Assembly (NCBI GenBank): GCA_003818605.1
Contig: RPQS01000041.1
Location: 1 to 34,767 of the forward strand
DNA: 34,767 nucleotides
Source: Candidatus Zhuqueibacterota bacterium
GTDB lineage: Bacteria; Electryoneota; RPQS01
Reading direction: 5' to 3'
Of the stretch, positions 24,821-33,298 are shown piece after piece (position 1 is the stretch's first letter; each line of letters starts with the position of its first letter). The translations under genes and the position numbers were made by a program. The notes below the pieces were generated by a model, which had not been told where the DNA came from, did not search any database, and worked only from the letters and a program-made list of their open reading frames with translations.

Positions 24821-25281
24821 TCAAGACCCTCCATCGAGTTGGCGGAATCACATCCGTGAATCAATCCGTCTCTGCTCTTGTTCACACGGATAACCAGCAT
24901 ACCATGATGAGTTGTGGCATTCGCCGTACGCGGATCCACCGGAGTCGGAAGCTCAACAATACGAATAAACCCCCCGCGTTCTATTTCCATCACGTGGTAG
25001 CAACGGGTCGCCGATTCCCCGTGTTCCACCCGTTCTCCGGATATATGTACAGCATTATTCTGGATATGCACCTGAACCACATTCGGATCAACTCCCGCCA
25101 GATTCACTTCTAACACATACTCTTCGGCAGTTTCATAGAGATCTGCCAGAGGAGTCCATCCGGCCACCGCCGGCCAGGGTCTATTGCCGCTATAGAAGTG
25201 GTAATAGCGGTAGCGGACCTGTGAGCCTTTTCGGGGAAGGCAGATCACGTCCATAGAGGAAGAAGTATCACCCTCAAACAT
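24817..25281 (-). CDS. hsp20: Small heat-shock protein, Hsp20/alpha-crystallin family
   Basis: 154 residues. The alpha-crystallin domain spans about 43-134 (PLADLYETAEEYVLEVNLAG, VHISGER, then GGFIRIVELPTPVDP and GMLVIRV). It should act as an ATP-independent holdase that keeps unfolding proteins soluble in the cytoplasm. The N-terminal arm (1-42) is basic and aromatic-rich (RYRYYHFYSGNRPWP). The C-terminal tail lacks an obvious I-x-I motif, which normally links dimers into larger oligomers. AAAGGA stands eight bases before the ATG. It is the first gene of the overlapping set with lon. I find no CIRCE operator and no convincing heat-shock sigma promoter upstream; a small dyad, GTCGC-GATA-GCGAC (25332-25345), lies about 50 bases before the start. 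Confidence 0.93.
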   Translation of the reverse strand: MFEGDTSSSMDVICLPRKGSQVRYRYYHFYSGNRPWPAVAGWTPLADLYETAEEYVLEVNLAGVDPNVVQVHIQNNAVHISGERVEHGESATRCYHVMEIERGGFIRIVELPTPVDPRTANATTHHGMLVIRVNKSRDGLIHGCDSANSMEGLE

Positions 25282-25453
25282 GACCGGGGTCCTTTATATA
25301 TTCAAATGCCACGTCAAGAGGAATGCGGAGCGTCGCGATAGCGACTAAAGTATGGACAATTCTGGCATAATGTCTGCCATTCAGCAAAGAAAGAATATAC
25401 ATACAGCAGTGTTAAAGATCAAGTAAAATTTAGAGTTGTGCGCTATTTCGGGC

Positions 25454-25482
25454 TTGCTTTCCGGACACTTTTATGCTAAATT
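25454..25482 (+). promoter_or_regulatory. Sigma70-type promoter for the secreted EEP protein
   Basis: TTGCTT (25454-25459), a 17-base spacer, TAAATT (25477-25482). Transcription would start near 25489, only six bases before the first in-frame ATG at 25495, which favours the downstream ATG at 25558 as the true start. Confidence 0.55.
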
Positions 25483-25557
25483 AGTAGGACTTAGATGTCC
25501 GCTTCTGTCCTGCCAAAGACAGTGGCGGCGGTACTACCGACCAAGGACACGAAAAGT

Positions 25558-28137
25558 ATGAAAAAGCTCCTGATTATTGTATGTGTGCTTCTTGCTGGGA
25601 TTGCTCCCTCTGCTTTCGGGCAGACCTATGACACATTGAAAATTGTCACGTTTAACATACTCAATTACCCGCCATCCGATACAACGGCGAAAAACCCGCT
25701 ATACCGCCAAATATTAGGGGCTATTGATCCGGATATACTGGTAGTTCAGGAAATGACCAGTTCGTCCGGTGTAACGCAATTCGCCAATTACATCTTAAAT
25801 GCCGTACACCCCGGCGGCTATAGTTATGCTCCGTTCAATAACGGGTATGACACAGATAACGCGATGTTCTATAGAACGTCTAAGGTAAGTTTCATCGGCC
25901 CGCAAACTGTTTTAAGTACCGCCTTACGCGACATCAACGGATATCGCCTTCGACCGGCCGGCGTAACCGCCGATTCACTGGATATTCAAATCTATTCGGC
26001 ACATTTAAAAGCCAGCTCGGGATATGAAGAAGACCGCGAAGCCGAAGCTCAGATATTGCGCAATCATCTGAATTCCCTTGCCGACGGCGGTTTCTTTATC
26101 GCGGCTGGAGATTTCAACCTTTACAATTCGGCTACCGAAGGGGCCTGGACTCAATTGACGGGCAGCATGGCGGACAATTCCGGGCGCCTGTACGATCCTC
26201 TGAATTCACCCGGCAATTGGCACGACAATGCATCCTTCGCCGCTATCCATACGCAATCCACACGAACCACTGCGCTCGGTGACGGAGGTTCGACAGGCGG
26301 TATGGATGATCGCTTTGATTTCATGCTGCTCTCGTATAATTTTCCGAATGCGGCTGGCTGGGATTATATCAGCGGCAGTTACACGGAATACGGGAACGAC
26401 GGCAATCATTTCGATCAAAGTATAAACGACGGCACAAACGGCGCTGTTCCGCAAGAAATTGCGGATGCGCTCCATGCCGCGTCCGACCACCTTCCGGTCT
26501 TTCTGAAAGTCCGCCGCCAAGTTACCGGGCCGCCCTCGCTCACGTTAACTGCCCCCAATGGTTCTGAAGTGTGGTATACGGGAACGTCGAATAATATTAC
26601 GTGGACCAGCCAAAACCTGAATGGTACGATTACAATTCGGCTAAAAAGAGACTACCCTTCGGGAACGTGGGATACATTGATAGCCGGAACGGCCAATGAT
26701 GGGCTGCATGCCTGGACTGCGACTACACCGGCTACGGAATACGCCCGCATTCAGATTATCTCTGATACTCAAACATCGGTTCGCGACTCCTCCGATGCGA
26801 ATTTCGCGATCCGGATTCCAACCGTTACGGTATTACAGCCGAACGGCGGTGATGAGTGGACTATAGGACAGACCGATACAATTAAGTGGAGTACAACGGG
26901 GGTAACCGGCAATGTCCGCATCGAACTCAATCGCAGTTACCCTTCCGCGAACTGGGAAATTCTTTTCGGGAGCGCGGTCAATGACGGATCGGAACCGTGG
27001 ACACCGACAGCTCCAAGCACACTGCAAGCCCGTTTCAGAATCTATAGTGTGAATAATCCTGCGATCAGCGACACATCGGATGGCGATTTCAATATTTATC
27101 CTTCCGCTCCGCCCGTTATCATGCATGATCCCCATGGGGATGTCGAACTGGGATGGGTGAAGTTTACCGCCAGAGTCACCGATGATTTCCCGGATGTCAC
27201 CGCTCAAATGTTCTATCGTAAAGCTGCCGCAGTAAATTTCGATTCTATAGAAATGGCTTCGAGCGGTTTTCCGGATGAAGTCTGTGACTCGTTGAACCTT
27301 GGTTACGGCCTCTACCAGTATTTTATCCGTGCGTTGGATGTTGAATTGCAGCCGACCTACACGGATACGATGGAAATGGCCGTCTCAGCCTTCTGCGTTA
27401 CACATCTCAGTTATGATGACGGTTCCGCCGAATTATTCAATTGGTCGGAACATGACAGCTTCATATGGGCGGTCCGGTTCACTCCGCCGCAAGTGCCTTT
27501 TACCTTGTGCGAAGCCGAATTTGTGGTGGCCGGTTTCCATCCGGATACTGCCCATTCTCCGGTTCGTTTACGGGTCTATTCCGCGGATGGATCGGACGGC
27601 ATGCCCGGCACTTTGCTTCGCGAAGTAGTTCGCGGATCCGTCGGCAATGTCATCGGAGGTCTTCCTTCTCCCGGAGCCTACACGTCTACTGTCATTCTCC
27701 ACGATAGCCTGACTGATCCGCTCCAAGTTACCGGTGATTTCTATGTGGCTTTGGAAAATCCCGCCACTTTCGCCGAAGCTTTTGCCATGGATACAAGTTC
27801 GGCGAATGCAGCAAGATCCGTCATGTTCGATCCATGCGAAAGTCAGTGGTTCGCGGAAAACGGCGTTCATGAGCAATCACGAAATGGCAATCGAATGATT
27901 CGCGTCCGTGGCTGGGCGGGAACACCAAGTGGCCTGACTATTACCGCCTCCGGAAACGATGCCATCCTGCGCTGGCAGCCAAATGGTGCCGCATATTACA
28001 AAGTTTTCAAATACTTGAATGCCTTTTCTCCAATAGAATACGTAGCAACAACGTCGGACACAACCTACACGGTCAGCGGGGCGATATCCGCGCAAATTCG
28101 GACGTATTACACTATCGTCGCATCGTCGGCTCCCTAA
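25558..28137 (+). CDS. Secreted endonuclease/exonuclease/phosphatase-family protein with tandem Ig-like repeats
   Basis: 859 residues from the ATG at 25558, chosen because it opens a clean signal peptide (MKKLLIIVCVLLAGIAPSAFG) with AAGGA upstream. The EEP catalytic domain covers about 25-320: Asn33 (VTFNILNY), Glu65 (VVQEMTS), His149 (YSAHLKAS), Asp185 and Asn187 (AAGDFNLYN), and the final Asp310-His311 (SDHLPV), all the expected catalytic positions. Two tandem repeats of about 93 residues follow (325-417 and 420-513), each with PNG, ITW/IKW, RDYPSG/RSYPSA and NDG landmarks, resembling the Kre9/Knh-like surface-protein module. The rest is beta-rich and ends in an FN3-like segment. It probably cleaves nucleic acid or phosphoesters outside the cytoplasm; which substrate is unknown. 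It lacks the sorting tail seen on the subtilisin. Confidence 0.88.
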   Translation: MKKLLIIVCVLLAGIAPSAFGQTYDTLKIVTFNILNYPPSDTTAKNPLYRQILGAIDPDILVVQEMTSSSGVTQFANYILNAVHPGGYSYAPFNNGYDTDNAMFYRTSKVSFIGPQTVLSTALRDINGYRLRPAGVTADSLDIQIYSAHLKASSGYEEDREAEAQILRNHLNSLADGGFFIAAGDFNLYNSATEGAWTQLTGSMADNSGRLYDPLNSPGNWHDNASFAAIHTQSTRTTALGDGGSTGGMDDRFDFMLLSYNFPNAAGWDYISGSYTEYGNDGNHFDQSINDGTNGAVPQEIADALHAASDHLPVFLKVRRQVTGPPSLTLTAPNGSEVWYTGTSNNITWTSQNLNGTITIRLKRDYPSGTWDTLIAGTANDGLHAWTATTPATEYARIQIISDTQTSVRDSSDANFAIRIPTVTVLQPNGGDEWTIGQTDTIKWSTTGVTGNVRIELNRSYPSANWEILFGSAVNDGSEPWTPTAPSTLQARFRIYSVNNPAISDTSDGDFNIYPSAPPVIMHDPHGDVELGWVKFTARVTDDFPDVTAQMFYRKAAAVNFDSIEMASSGFPDEVCDSLNLGYGLYQYFIRALDVELQPTYTDTMEMAVSAFCVTHLSYDDGSAELFNWSEHDSFIWAVRFTPPQVPFTLCEAEFVVAGFHPDTAHSPVRLRVYSADGSDGMPGTLLREVVRGSVGNVIGGLPSPGAYTSTVILHDSLTDPLQVTGDFYVALENPATFAEAFAMDTSSANAARSVMFDPCESQWFAENGVHEQSRNGNRMIRVRGWAGTPSGLTITASGNDAILRWQPNGAAYYKVFKYLNAFSPIEYVATTSDTTYTVSGAISAQIRTYYTIVASSAP

Positions 28138-28172
28138 CCCTACGAAAAACCCTCCATTGTTCGTTTTTCTTT

Positions 28173-28220
28173 GTGCCCCGGCACGCACATTTGTGCATAG
28201 CTGGGGCACTAACATTTTTC
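28173..28220 (+). terminator. Probable terminator between the EEP gene and tatA
   Basis: GTGCCCCGGC (28173-28182) pairs with GCTGGGGCAC (28200-28209) with one G-T pair, enclosing a second small hairpin (GCACA/TGTGC). A T-rich tail with TTTTT (28216-28220) follows after six bases. Confidence 0.65.
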
Positions 28221-28281
28221 TTGATTGAGTGCCAGAAAATCGCTAAATTCAGGAAAGTCGGTCATCAAGGAGAGAACTACC

Positions 28282-28449
28282 ATGCCTCGGTTAGGTTTCT
28301 GGGAGATACTACTCATTGTGGCCATAGTTTTACTAATTTTTGGAGCTAAGCGAATTCCTGAGCTGATGCGCGGATTGGGCCGAGGTGCTAAGGAATTCAA
28401 AGAAGGTCTGCACGGGGACAATTCCAAAGAGGATAATGTAAAAAAATAA
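28282..28449 (+). CDS. tatA: Twin-arginine translocase subunit TatA/TatE
   Basis: 55 residues from the ATG at 28282, which follows AAGGAG by nine bases; an upstream TTG start (28225) is not needed. TatA forms the protein-conducting oligomer of the Tat pathway for folded proteins in the inner membrane. The short membrane helix ([17 protein letters not shown]), the FGAKRIPEL hinge and the amphipathic helix [13 protein letters not shown] are diagnostic, and the tail is charged ([10 protein letters not shown]). The polar residue before the helix is Glu, as in TatA. No tatB, tatC or obvious Tat substrate (twin-arginine signal) is in the window; the exported proteins here have Sec-type signals. Together with the response regulator downstream, spacing (142 bases) and a separate promoter argue against one operon. 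Confidence 0.93.
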   Translation: MPRLGFWEILLIVAIVLLIFGAKRIPELMRGLGRGAKEFKEGLHGDNSKEDNVKK

Positions 28450-28518
28450 TATGCTATCGCTTTGGGTCAATAAAATTTTCGCCACAAATGCTTAGGGAAG
28501 GCAAGAACCATATATCTC

Positions 28519-28547
28519 TTGACTTTCGAGAGAGCTTGGTGTATATT
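28519..28547 (+). promoter_or_regulatory. Near-consensus promoter of the HTH-receiver regulator
   Basis: TTGACT (28519-28524), an ideal 17-base spacer, TATATT (28542-28547). Transcription should start near 28554, giving a leader of about 38 bases to the ATG at 28592. Confidence 0.8.
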
Positions 28548-28555
28548 GCAATATA
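28542..28555. promoter_or_regulatory. Perfect palindrome over the -10 box, candidate operator
   Basis: TATATTGCAATATA is a perfect 14-base palindrome whose left half is the -10 box itself. It is followed by two direct copies of ATATAGT (28551-28557 and 28560-28566) nine bases apart. A protein bound here would block RNA polymerase. The gene downstream encodes a DNA-binding protein, so autoregulation is a reasonable guess. Confidence 0.55.
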
Positions 28556-28591
28556 GTTAATATAGTCACTGTGTCACTAACAAAACCGGCT

Positions 28592-29158
28592 ATGAGCGAC
28601 GGAAAATTCTACTCCTCAAAAGAGGTCTGTGAGCAACTCCAGATCTCTAAATCAACTCTTTTCAAGTGGGAACGCGAAGGGTTGATTACAAAGGTGCGCC
28701 GCGATTGGCGTGGCTGGCGACTCTATGATGCCCGCAACGTAGAAGAGATCAAAGTAAATATTGAAAAACAAAGACTTGCAGAGTCCGGTCCGCGTTCACG
28801 GACAGTTCTCGTTGTAGATGATGACACAATGATCCTGCAAGTTATGTCTGATCTCCTGCAAGCGGCCGGGTATGAAGTAGTTACTGCAACTACCGGCGAA
28901 GAAGCCGTTCGGACTCACACGGAAAAAGCGCCCGCCCTCACGTTTCTGGATGTCAAGTTGCGTGGTAAAAGCGGTATTGATGTATTCCGTGAAATCAGGA
29001 CTGTTGATCCGCAAGCCGTAGTGGTGATTCTGACCGGCTATCCGAAGATTGAAGACACGGTTCAAGTGATAAAAGAAGGAGCCTACAATTATCTTACCAA
29101 GCCTATAAAAACTGAAGAGTTATTGGCTATGGTTGAAGAAGTTTTAGGCCCGTCCTGA
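28592..29158 (+). CDS. Response regulator with N-terminal MerR-like HTH and C-terminal receiver
   Basis: 188 residues from the ATG at 28592; a GTG at 28571 would add seven. Residues about 5-55 are a MerR/excisionase-type winged helix (FYSSKEVCEQLQISKSTLF, KWEREGLITKVRR, GWRLYDARNVEEI). A short linker leads to a complete receiver domain (about 71-186): the acidic pocket VVDDDT, phosphoacceptor Asp120 in TFLDVKLRGKSG, Thr148 in ILTGYP and Lys170 in YLTKPI. Most response regulators have receiver then effector; here the order is reversed. It should bind DNA under control of an unidentified histidine kinase (none in the window). No clear ribosome site is visible for either start. A strong promoter with a palindromic -10 lies upstream, and a terminator follows at 29206-29236. 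Confidence 0.9.
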   Translation: MSDGKFYSSKEVCEQLQISKSTLFKWEREGLITKVRRDWRGWRLYDARNVEEIKVNIEKQRLAESGPRSRTVLVVDDDTMILQVMSDLLQAAGYEVVTATTGEEAVRTHTEKAPALTFLDVKLRGKSGIDVFREIRTVDPQAVVVILTGYPKIEDTVQVIKEGAYNYLTKPIKTEELLAMVEEVLGPS

Positions 29159-29205
29159 TTACGGAAACTTTTCGCGGTTTTTCGGAAAAACGATGACATT
29201 CGAGC

Positions 29206-29236
29206 CGCCCTGAAGCAGCGCTTTAGGGCGTGTTTT
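29206..29236 (+). terminator. Terminator after the HTH-receiver regulator
   Basis: CGCCCTGAAGC (29206-29216) pairs with GCTTTAGGGCG (29220-29230) with one G-T pair and a three-base loop, followed by TGTTTTCTG. It separates the regulator from the barrel-peptidase operon. Confidence 0.8.
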
Positions 29237-29369
29237 CTGTTGGTGTAAACTTGTCAGAGGATGCCAAGGGAACAAATCGGTTTGTCCGCGACTCATAGAA
29301 CTGAGACCCGTATCCAATAACCGCCGGTCGTCTCCCGTCAGTTTGTGTTTGGTTTCACCGGAGCATGCA

Positions 29370-32300
29370 ATGAAATCCGCATATATTTCGATCCTGCTGA
29401 CTCTGCTGATTATTCCCGGCATCGCGCAGGGATTCGGAAAGAATAAAGTTCAGTACGAGAAATTCGACTGGAGATATATTCAGTCTGAGCATTTCGACGT
29501 GTATTTTGCCAGAGGAGCGGAAGGACTGGCGGAGTTCACGGCTGAGACGGCGGAAATTGCGCTCGAGCAGATTGAGAAGAGTTGGAACTATGATCTCGAT
29601 GGGCGAATCACGATCATCACCTACCGTTCACACAATAATTTCCAGCAGACGAACGTAACGACCTCCATGCCGGAGGAATCCGAGGGCGGCTTTACCGAAT
29701 TTCTGAAAAATCGCGTTGTTCTCCCGTTCACGGGCAATTACGAAGACTACCGTCACGTGATTCATCATGAAGTGACTCACGCCGTGAATATGCGCATGTT
29801 TTACGGTTCCGGATTTCAATCCATTCTTGTCGGTGTGATGACCTCGGATATTCCCTTATGGTTTACGGAAGGCATCGCGGAATACGAATCCCGGCGCGGC
29901 TGGGACGTGGAAGCGGATATGTTCATGCGGGACGCGACCATCTCGGGATATCTTCCGAAAATTGACGATCTCTACGGTTATTTTGCCTATAAAGGCGGGC
30001 AATCGGTATTCTATTATCTGGATCGGAAATACGGTGCGGAAAAAGTCGGCGAATTTGTGAACAAGGTCAAAAACACCGGTGATGTGGAACGCGCATTCAA
30101 GCAAGTGGTGGGAGTGGATAAAGAGGAATTCAACCGTCAATGGCAGAATTGGCTGCGGCGGATTTATTGGCCGACGGTAGCGGACCTTCGGCTGCCCACG
30201 GATTTTGCGGAACGAATGACGGATCATACCGAATGGCGTAATTTTGTGAACAATGGATCGGCGATATCCCCTGACGGCACGCAAATCGTCTTCTTATCCG
30301 ACCGAACCGACTACTTCGACGTCTGGCTGGTGGACGTGGATTCCGGTAAACTCAAGCGGCTGCTCAAGGGAGAGCGCAGCGGCAATTTCGAGCAGATGAA
30401 GTGGCTGGATGCGCGAATTTCCTGGTCGCCGGACGGAAAACAGGTCACGTTCGCATCCAAGGCCGGGAACCGGGATGCCGTAAACATCCTGGACATCCAA
30501 AAGCAAAAAATCACGCGCCGTTTGAGTTTTTCGATGGATGGATTATTCAATCCGGCGTGGTCTCCGGATGGAGACAAGATCGTTTTTGTGGGAATGCGCA
30601 ACGGACAATCCGACTTATACTATTACGATCTAACAAACGACAGCCTGGTGCAGGTGACCAACGATATCTTTTCCGATGACGATCCGGCGTGGTCACTCGA
30701 TTCCCGGAGTCTGGTCTTCACATCCGACCGGCAGGATTCGACAAGGATCTGGAGTAGCACCGACAATCCGCGGATCTGGTCGCTGGATTACCGGCAATCG
30801 GATCTCTATCGAATCCGCTTGGGTGAAGACACCGCGGAACGGTTGACCTACACATCCACCAATGAACGGATGCCGACCTTCTTATACGGCGGCAAGTATC
30901 TGGTATACACTTCAGACGAAAACGGCATATACAACCTGTACCGGTACGACTTGGAGCTGAAAACCAGCGAAGCCGTAACCAATTGTCTGACGGGATGTCT
31001 TCAACCCAGCGCATCGCTGGGTACGCAACGGCTGGTCTTCACGTCATTGACAAACGGCGGATACGATGTTTTTCTATTAAAGAACGTTCCGGAGCTGCCC
31101 GCGATTGCCCTGCGACCGACGAATTTCCGTCTTCGCGGTTCCCCGGAACCGCACATCACAACGGAAAGCGAACCGACTCAAACCAGCAGTTCTGCAAATA
31201 TCCGGGAGTATCTGCGGCCTTTTTCGCGATATATTTTTGCACGCGGAGCCGCGGAAGAGGGATCGGATATTCGGGAGCGGGCTTTAGCCGACACGATCAC
31301 CACGCGCAAAACCGAAGGCGGTTTTTTCAGCAAGAAATACCGCGTGAAATTCACTCCGGACTATGTCCACGCGGCGGCCGCCTACAGCTCATTTTTCGGA
31401 GCGCAAGGGACGGGGCAGATTCTGTTCTCCGATGTTCTGGGCAATCAGCTTATCTACGTGAACACGGATCTCTATTACGATTTCAACCATCTCGACAACA
31501 CGAATTTTTCCGTTCAGTATTTTTATCTGCCGCGCCGCATCAATTACGGATTGGGCTTGTTCCGCTATGTGTATTATCTCGACGGCGGGAACTTGCAGGA
31601 TCAGACCGTCGAACTGGATCTCAACCTTTCGTATCCGTTCACGAAATACGACCGCGTGGAAACCAATATCGGATTCTACGCGGTGGATCGCGCGGACTGG
31701 TGGGACTATCCGGTCGAAGACTATCGCCCGCTGGCACGACGGCGCGTTCTTCTTCCGGAGCTGGCTTATATTCATGATACCGTTTTATGGGGAATTACGG
31801 GCCCGATGAACGGTTCCCGGTATCGCTTATCGTATGCCTACAGTCCGCGGTTAGGAGATAACGGCAAAGTCAACCGACCTTACGCGGAATTCTACACGGT
31901 CAAGGGAGATATGCGGGATTACTTCCGCTTGGGCCGGGATTATTCCTGGGCGTCGCGATTCACCGCCGGATTATCCGGCGGCCCGAATCCGCAGAATTTC
32001 TTCCTTGGCGGAGTATCCAACTGGATCAACCGTCACTATGAGAATAACGAAATTCCGGATGAAATCAACGATTTTTACTTCTCCAGTTTCGTGACTCCTT
32101 TCCGCGGCGGCGATTATTTTGAACGTCGCGGAACGGGCAACCGGTTCTTCCTTACGAATCAGGAATTCCGGTTTCCCGCTATCGAGACACTTCAATTGCG
32201 CTGGCCGCTGCCCATGACATTTCGCTATATCCGGGGCGCGCTGTTCACTGATATCGGCGCAGCCTGGAAAGACAACCAATTCAAGTTAACAGCCGTGGAT

Positions 32301-32462
32301 TCCGAAGGCAAGCGACGGTTGGCCGATCCCCAAATTGCTTACGGGTACGGTTTGCGCGCTTGGGTGGGCTTTTTCGTGTTGAGGTGGGATTTAGCCTGGG
32401 CTACTGACGGGGTAGATACATCCAAACCTCGATACTACTTCTCAATCGGATCCGAGTTTTGA
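29370..32462 (+). CDS. Outer-membrane fusion: MA-clan metallopeptidase, PD40 propeller, Omp85/D15-like barrel
   Basis: 1030 residues from the ATG at 29370, supported by CGGAG eight bases upstream and a signal peptide (MKSAYISILLTLLIIPGIAQG). Residues about 30-265 form a peptidase_MA-type domain with the zinc motif HEVTH (His133, Glu134, His137) and the downstream WFTEGIAEYES, in which Glu167 or Glu171 would be the third ligand. Six PD40/TolB-like blades follow (about 280-580; for example SPDGTQIVFLSDR, WSPDGDKIVFVG, WSLDSRSLVFTSDR). From about 650 to the end the sequence alternates aromatic and polar residues like a beta-barrel, closing with GLRAWVGFFVLRWDLAW and a terminal Phe, as in D15/BamA-type barrels. 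It should sit in the outer membrane with the peptidase in the periplasm or at the surface. Its stop codon is two bases before mlaE, so the three genes form one unit. Confidence 0.85.
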   Translation: MKSAYISILLTLLIIPGIAQGFGKNKVQYEKFDWRYIQSEHFDVYFARGAEGLAEFTAETAEIALEQIEKSWNYDLDGRITIITYRSHNNFQQTNVTTSMPEESEGGFTEFLKNRVVLPFTGNYEDYRHVIHHEVTHAVNMRMFYGSGFQSILVGVMTSDIPLWFTEGIAEYESRRGWDVEADMFMRDATISGYLPKIDDLYGYFAYKGGQSVFYYLDRKYGAEKVGEFVNKVKNTGDVERAFKQVVGVDKEEFNRQWQNWLRRIYWPTVADLRLPTDFAERMTDHTEWRNFVNNGSAISPDGTQIVFLSDRTDYFDVWLVDVDSGKLKRLLKGERSGNFEQMKWLDARISWSPDGKQVTFASKAGNRDAVNILDIQKQKITRRLSFSMDGLFNPAWSPDGDKIVFVGMRNGQSDLYYYDLTNDSLVQVTNDIFSDDDPAWSLDSRSLVFTSDRQDSTRIWSSTDNPRIWSLDYRQSDLYRIRLGEDTAERLTYTSTNERMPTFLYGGKYLVYTSDENGIYNLYRYDLELKTSEAVTNCLTGCLQPSASLGTQRLVFTSLTNGGYDVFLLKNVPELPAIALRPTNFRLRGSPEPHITTESEPTQTSSSANIREYLRPFSRYIFARGAAEEGSDIRERALADTITTRKTEGGFFSKKYRVKFTPDYVHAAAAYSSFFGAQGTGQILFSDVLGNQLIYVNTDLYYDFNHLDNTNFSVQYFYLPRRINYGLGLFRYVYYLDGGNLQDQTVELDLNLSYPFTKYDRVETNIGFYAVDRADWWDYPVEDYRPLARRRVLLPELAYIHDTVLWGITGPMNGSRYRLSYAYSPRLGDNGKVNRPYAEFYTVKGDMRDYFRLGRDYSWASRFTAGLSGGPNPQNFFLGGVSNWINRHYENNEIPDEINDFYFSSFVTPFRGGDYFERRGTGNRFFLTNQEFRFPAIETLQLRWPLPMTFRYIRGALFTDIGAAWKDNQFKLTAVDSEGKRRLADPQIAYGYGLRAWVGFFVLRWDLAWATDGVDTSKPRYYFSIGSEF

Positions 32463-32464
32463 AC

Positions 32465-33259
32465 ATGACGACTCCTTTCAGCTCGATCCTACTCGGATTA
32501 GCGCAGGAATTCGGACGGCGTACGCTCAGCTTTCTTATTGAGCTGTCTCGTGTAACGCAGCTGATGCGCCGCGTGTTCGTGGAAATTGACGGAGTGGTTA
32601 AGGATCGCGGATTATTTATAAAAGAATGCGTGACACTGGGTGTGAACAGCCTTCCGCTGGTTCTCTTGGTGGGAATCTTCACTGGTGCGGTTACCGGATG
32701 GCAGTCGCATTATCAGTTGGAAGGATACATGCCTTTCGACCTGATCGGGCCCGGAGTGTGGAAATCGCTGATGCTGGAATTGGGTCCGGCCCTGACGGGC
32801 TTAGTTATAGCCGGACGAGTGTCCGCATCCATCGCGGCGGAAATCGGCACGATGAAGGTGACGGAACAGGTGGATGCTCTGGAATCCATGGCCATCTCCA
32901 GCGTGCGTTATCTGGCCGTACCCCGCATTGCCGCCATGACCGTCATGATGCCGATTTTAGTGATTCAATCCGTTACGATCGGAGTGCTGGGGGCGGCGTT
33001 CGTGCTCACGGCCTTGATGGGAATGACCAGTCATCAGTTTTGGGGATTGATTCCGAATTTTTTTCATCTCTATGACATCTTTGCCGGCCTCTTAAAATCC
33101 GTCTTTTTCGGTCTAAGCGCTTCTATCATCGGCTGTTATATCGGGTTTCGGACGGAAGGCGGCGCGGAAGGAGTCGGAGCGGCGACGATTACAGCCTTCG
33201 TATGGAGTTGTATTACAATACTCGTATTGGATTTTCTGCTGGCCATGATTCTTTTCTAA
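32465..33259 (+). CDS. mlaE: MlaE-family lipid ABC transporter permease
   Basis: 264 residues from the ATG at 32465 (a TTG two codons earlier overlaps the previous stop). MlaE is the inner-membrane permease of the MCE lipid transport machine that moves phospholipid between inner and outer membranes. The conserved core is clear: VGIFTGAVTGWQSHY, the Leu-rich LELGPALTGLVIAGRVSASI, then AAEIGTMKVTEQVDALESM, the coupling helix of the family, and a C-terminal pair of helices (GAATITAFVWSCITILVLDF). It starts two bases after the barrel-peptidase stop codon without its own good ribosome site, so translation is likely coupled. mlaF follows by 39 bases. No MCE-domain partner (MlaD) is encoded in this operon, which is unusual. 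Confidence 0.94.
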   Translation: MTTPFSSILLGLAQEFGRRTLSFLIELSRVTQLMRRVFVEIDGVVKDRGLFIKECVTLGVNSLPLVLLVGIFTGAVTGWQSHYQLEGYMPFDLIGPGVWKSLMLELGPALTGLVIAGRVSASIAAEIGTMKVTEQVDALESMAISSVRYLAVPRIAAMTVMMPILVIQSVTIGVLGAAFVLTALMGMTSHQFWGLIPNFFHLYDIFAGLLKSVFFGLSASIIGCYIGFRTEGGAEGVGAATITAFVWSCITILVLDFLLAMILF

Positions 33260-33298
33260 CCGTATACTATACAGGTTGATTCCTTCCACGTCTTATCT

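Noticed and set aside
25282-25494. Heat-shock regulatory site (CIRCE or sigma32-type promoter) before hsp20-lon
   Set aside because: No TTAGCACTC-N9-GAGTGCTAA element is present. The TTGACG and TATAAA near 25290-25315 on the minus strand are about 13 bases apart, too close for a normal promoter. Only a small 5-bp dyad remains.
28282-28449. Tat operon
   Set aside because: No tatB or tatC adjoins tatA, and none of the exported proteins in the window has a twin-arginine signal; tatA appears to stand alone here.
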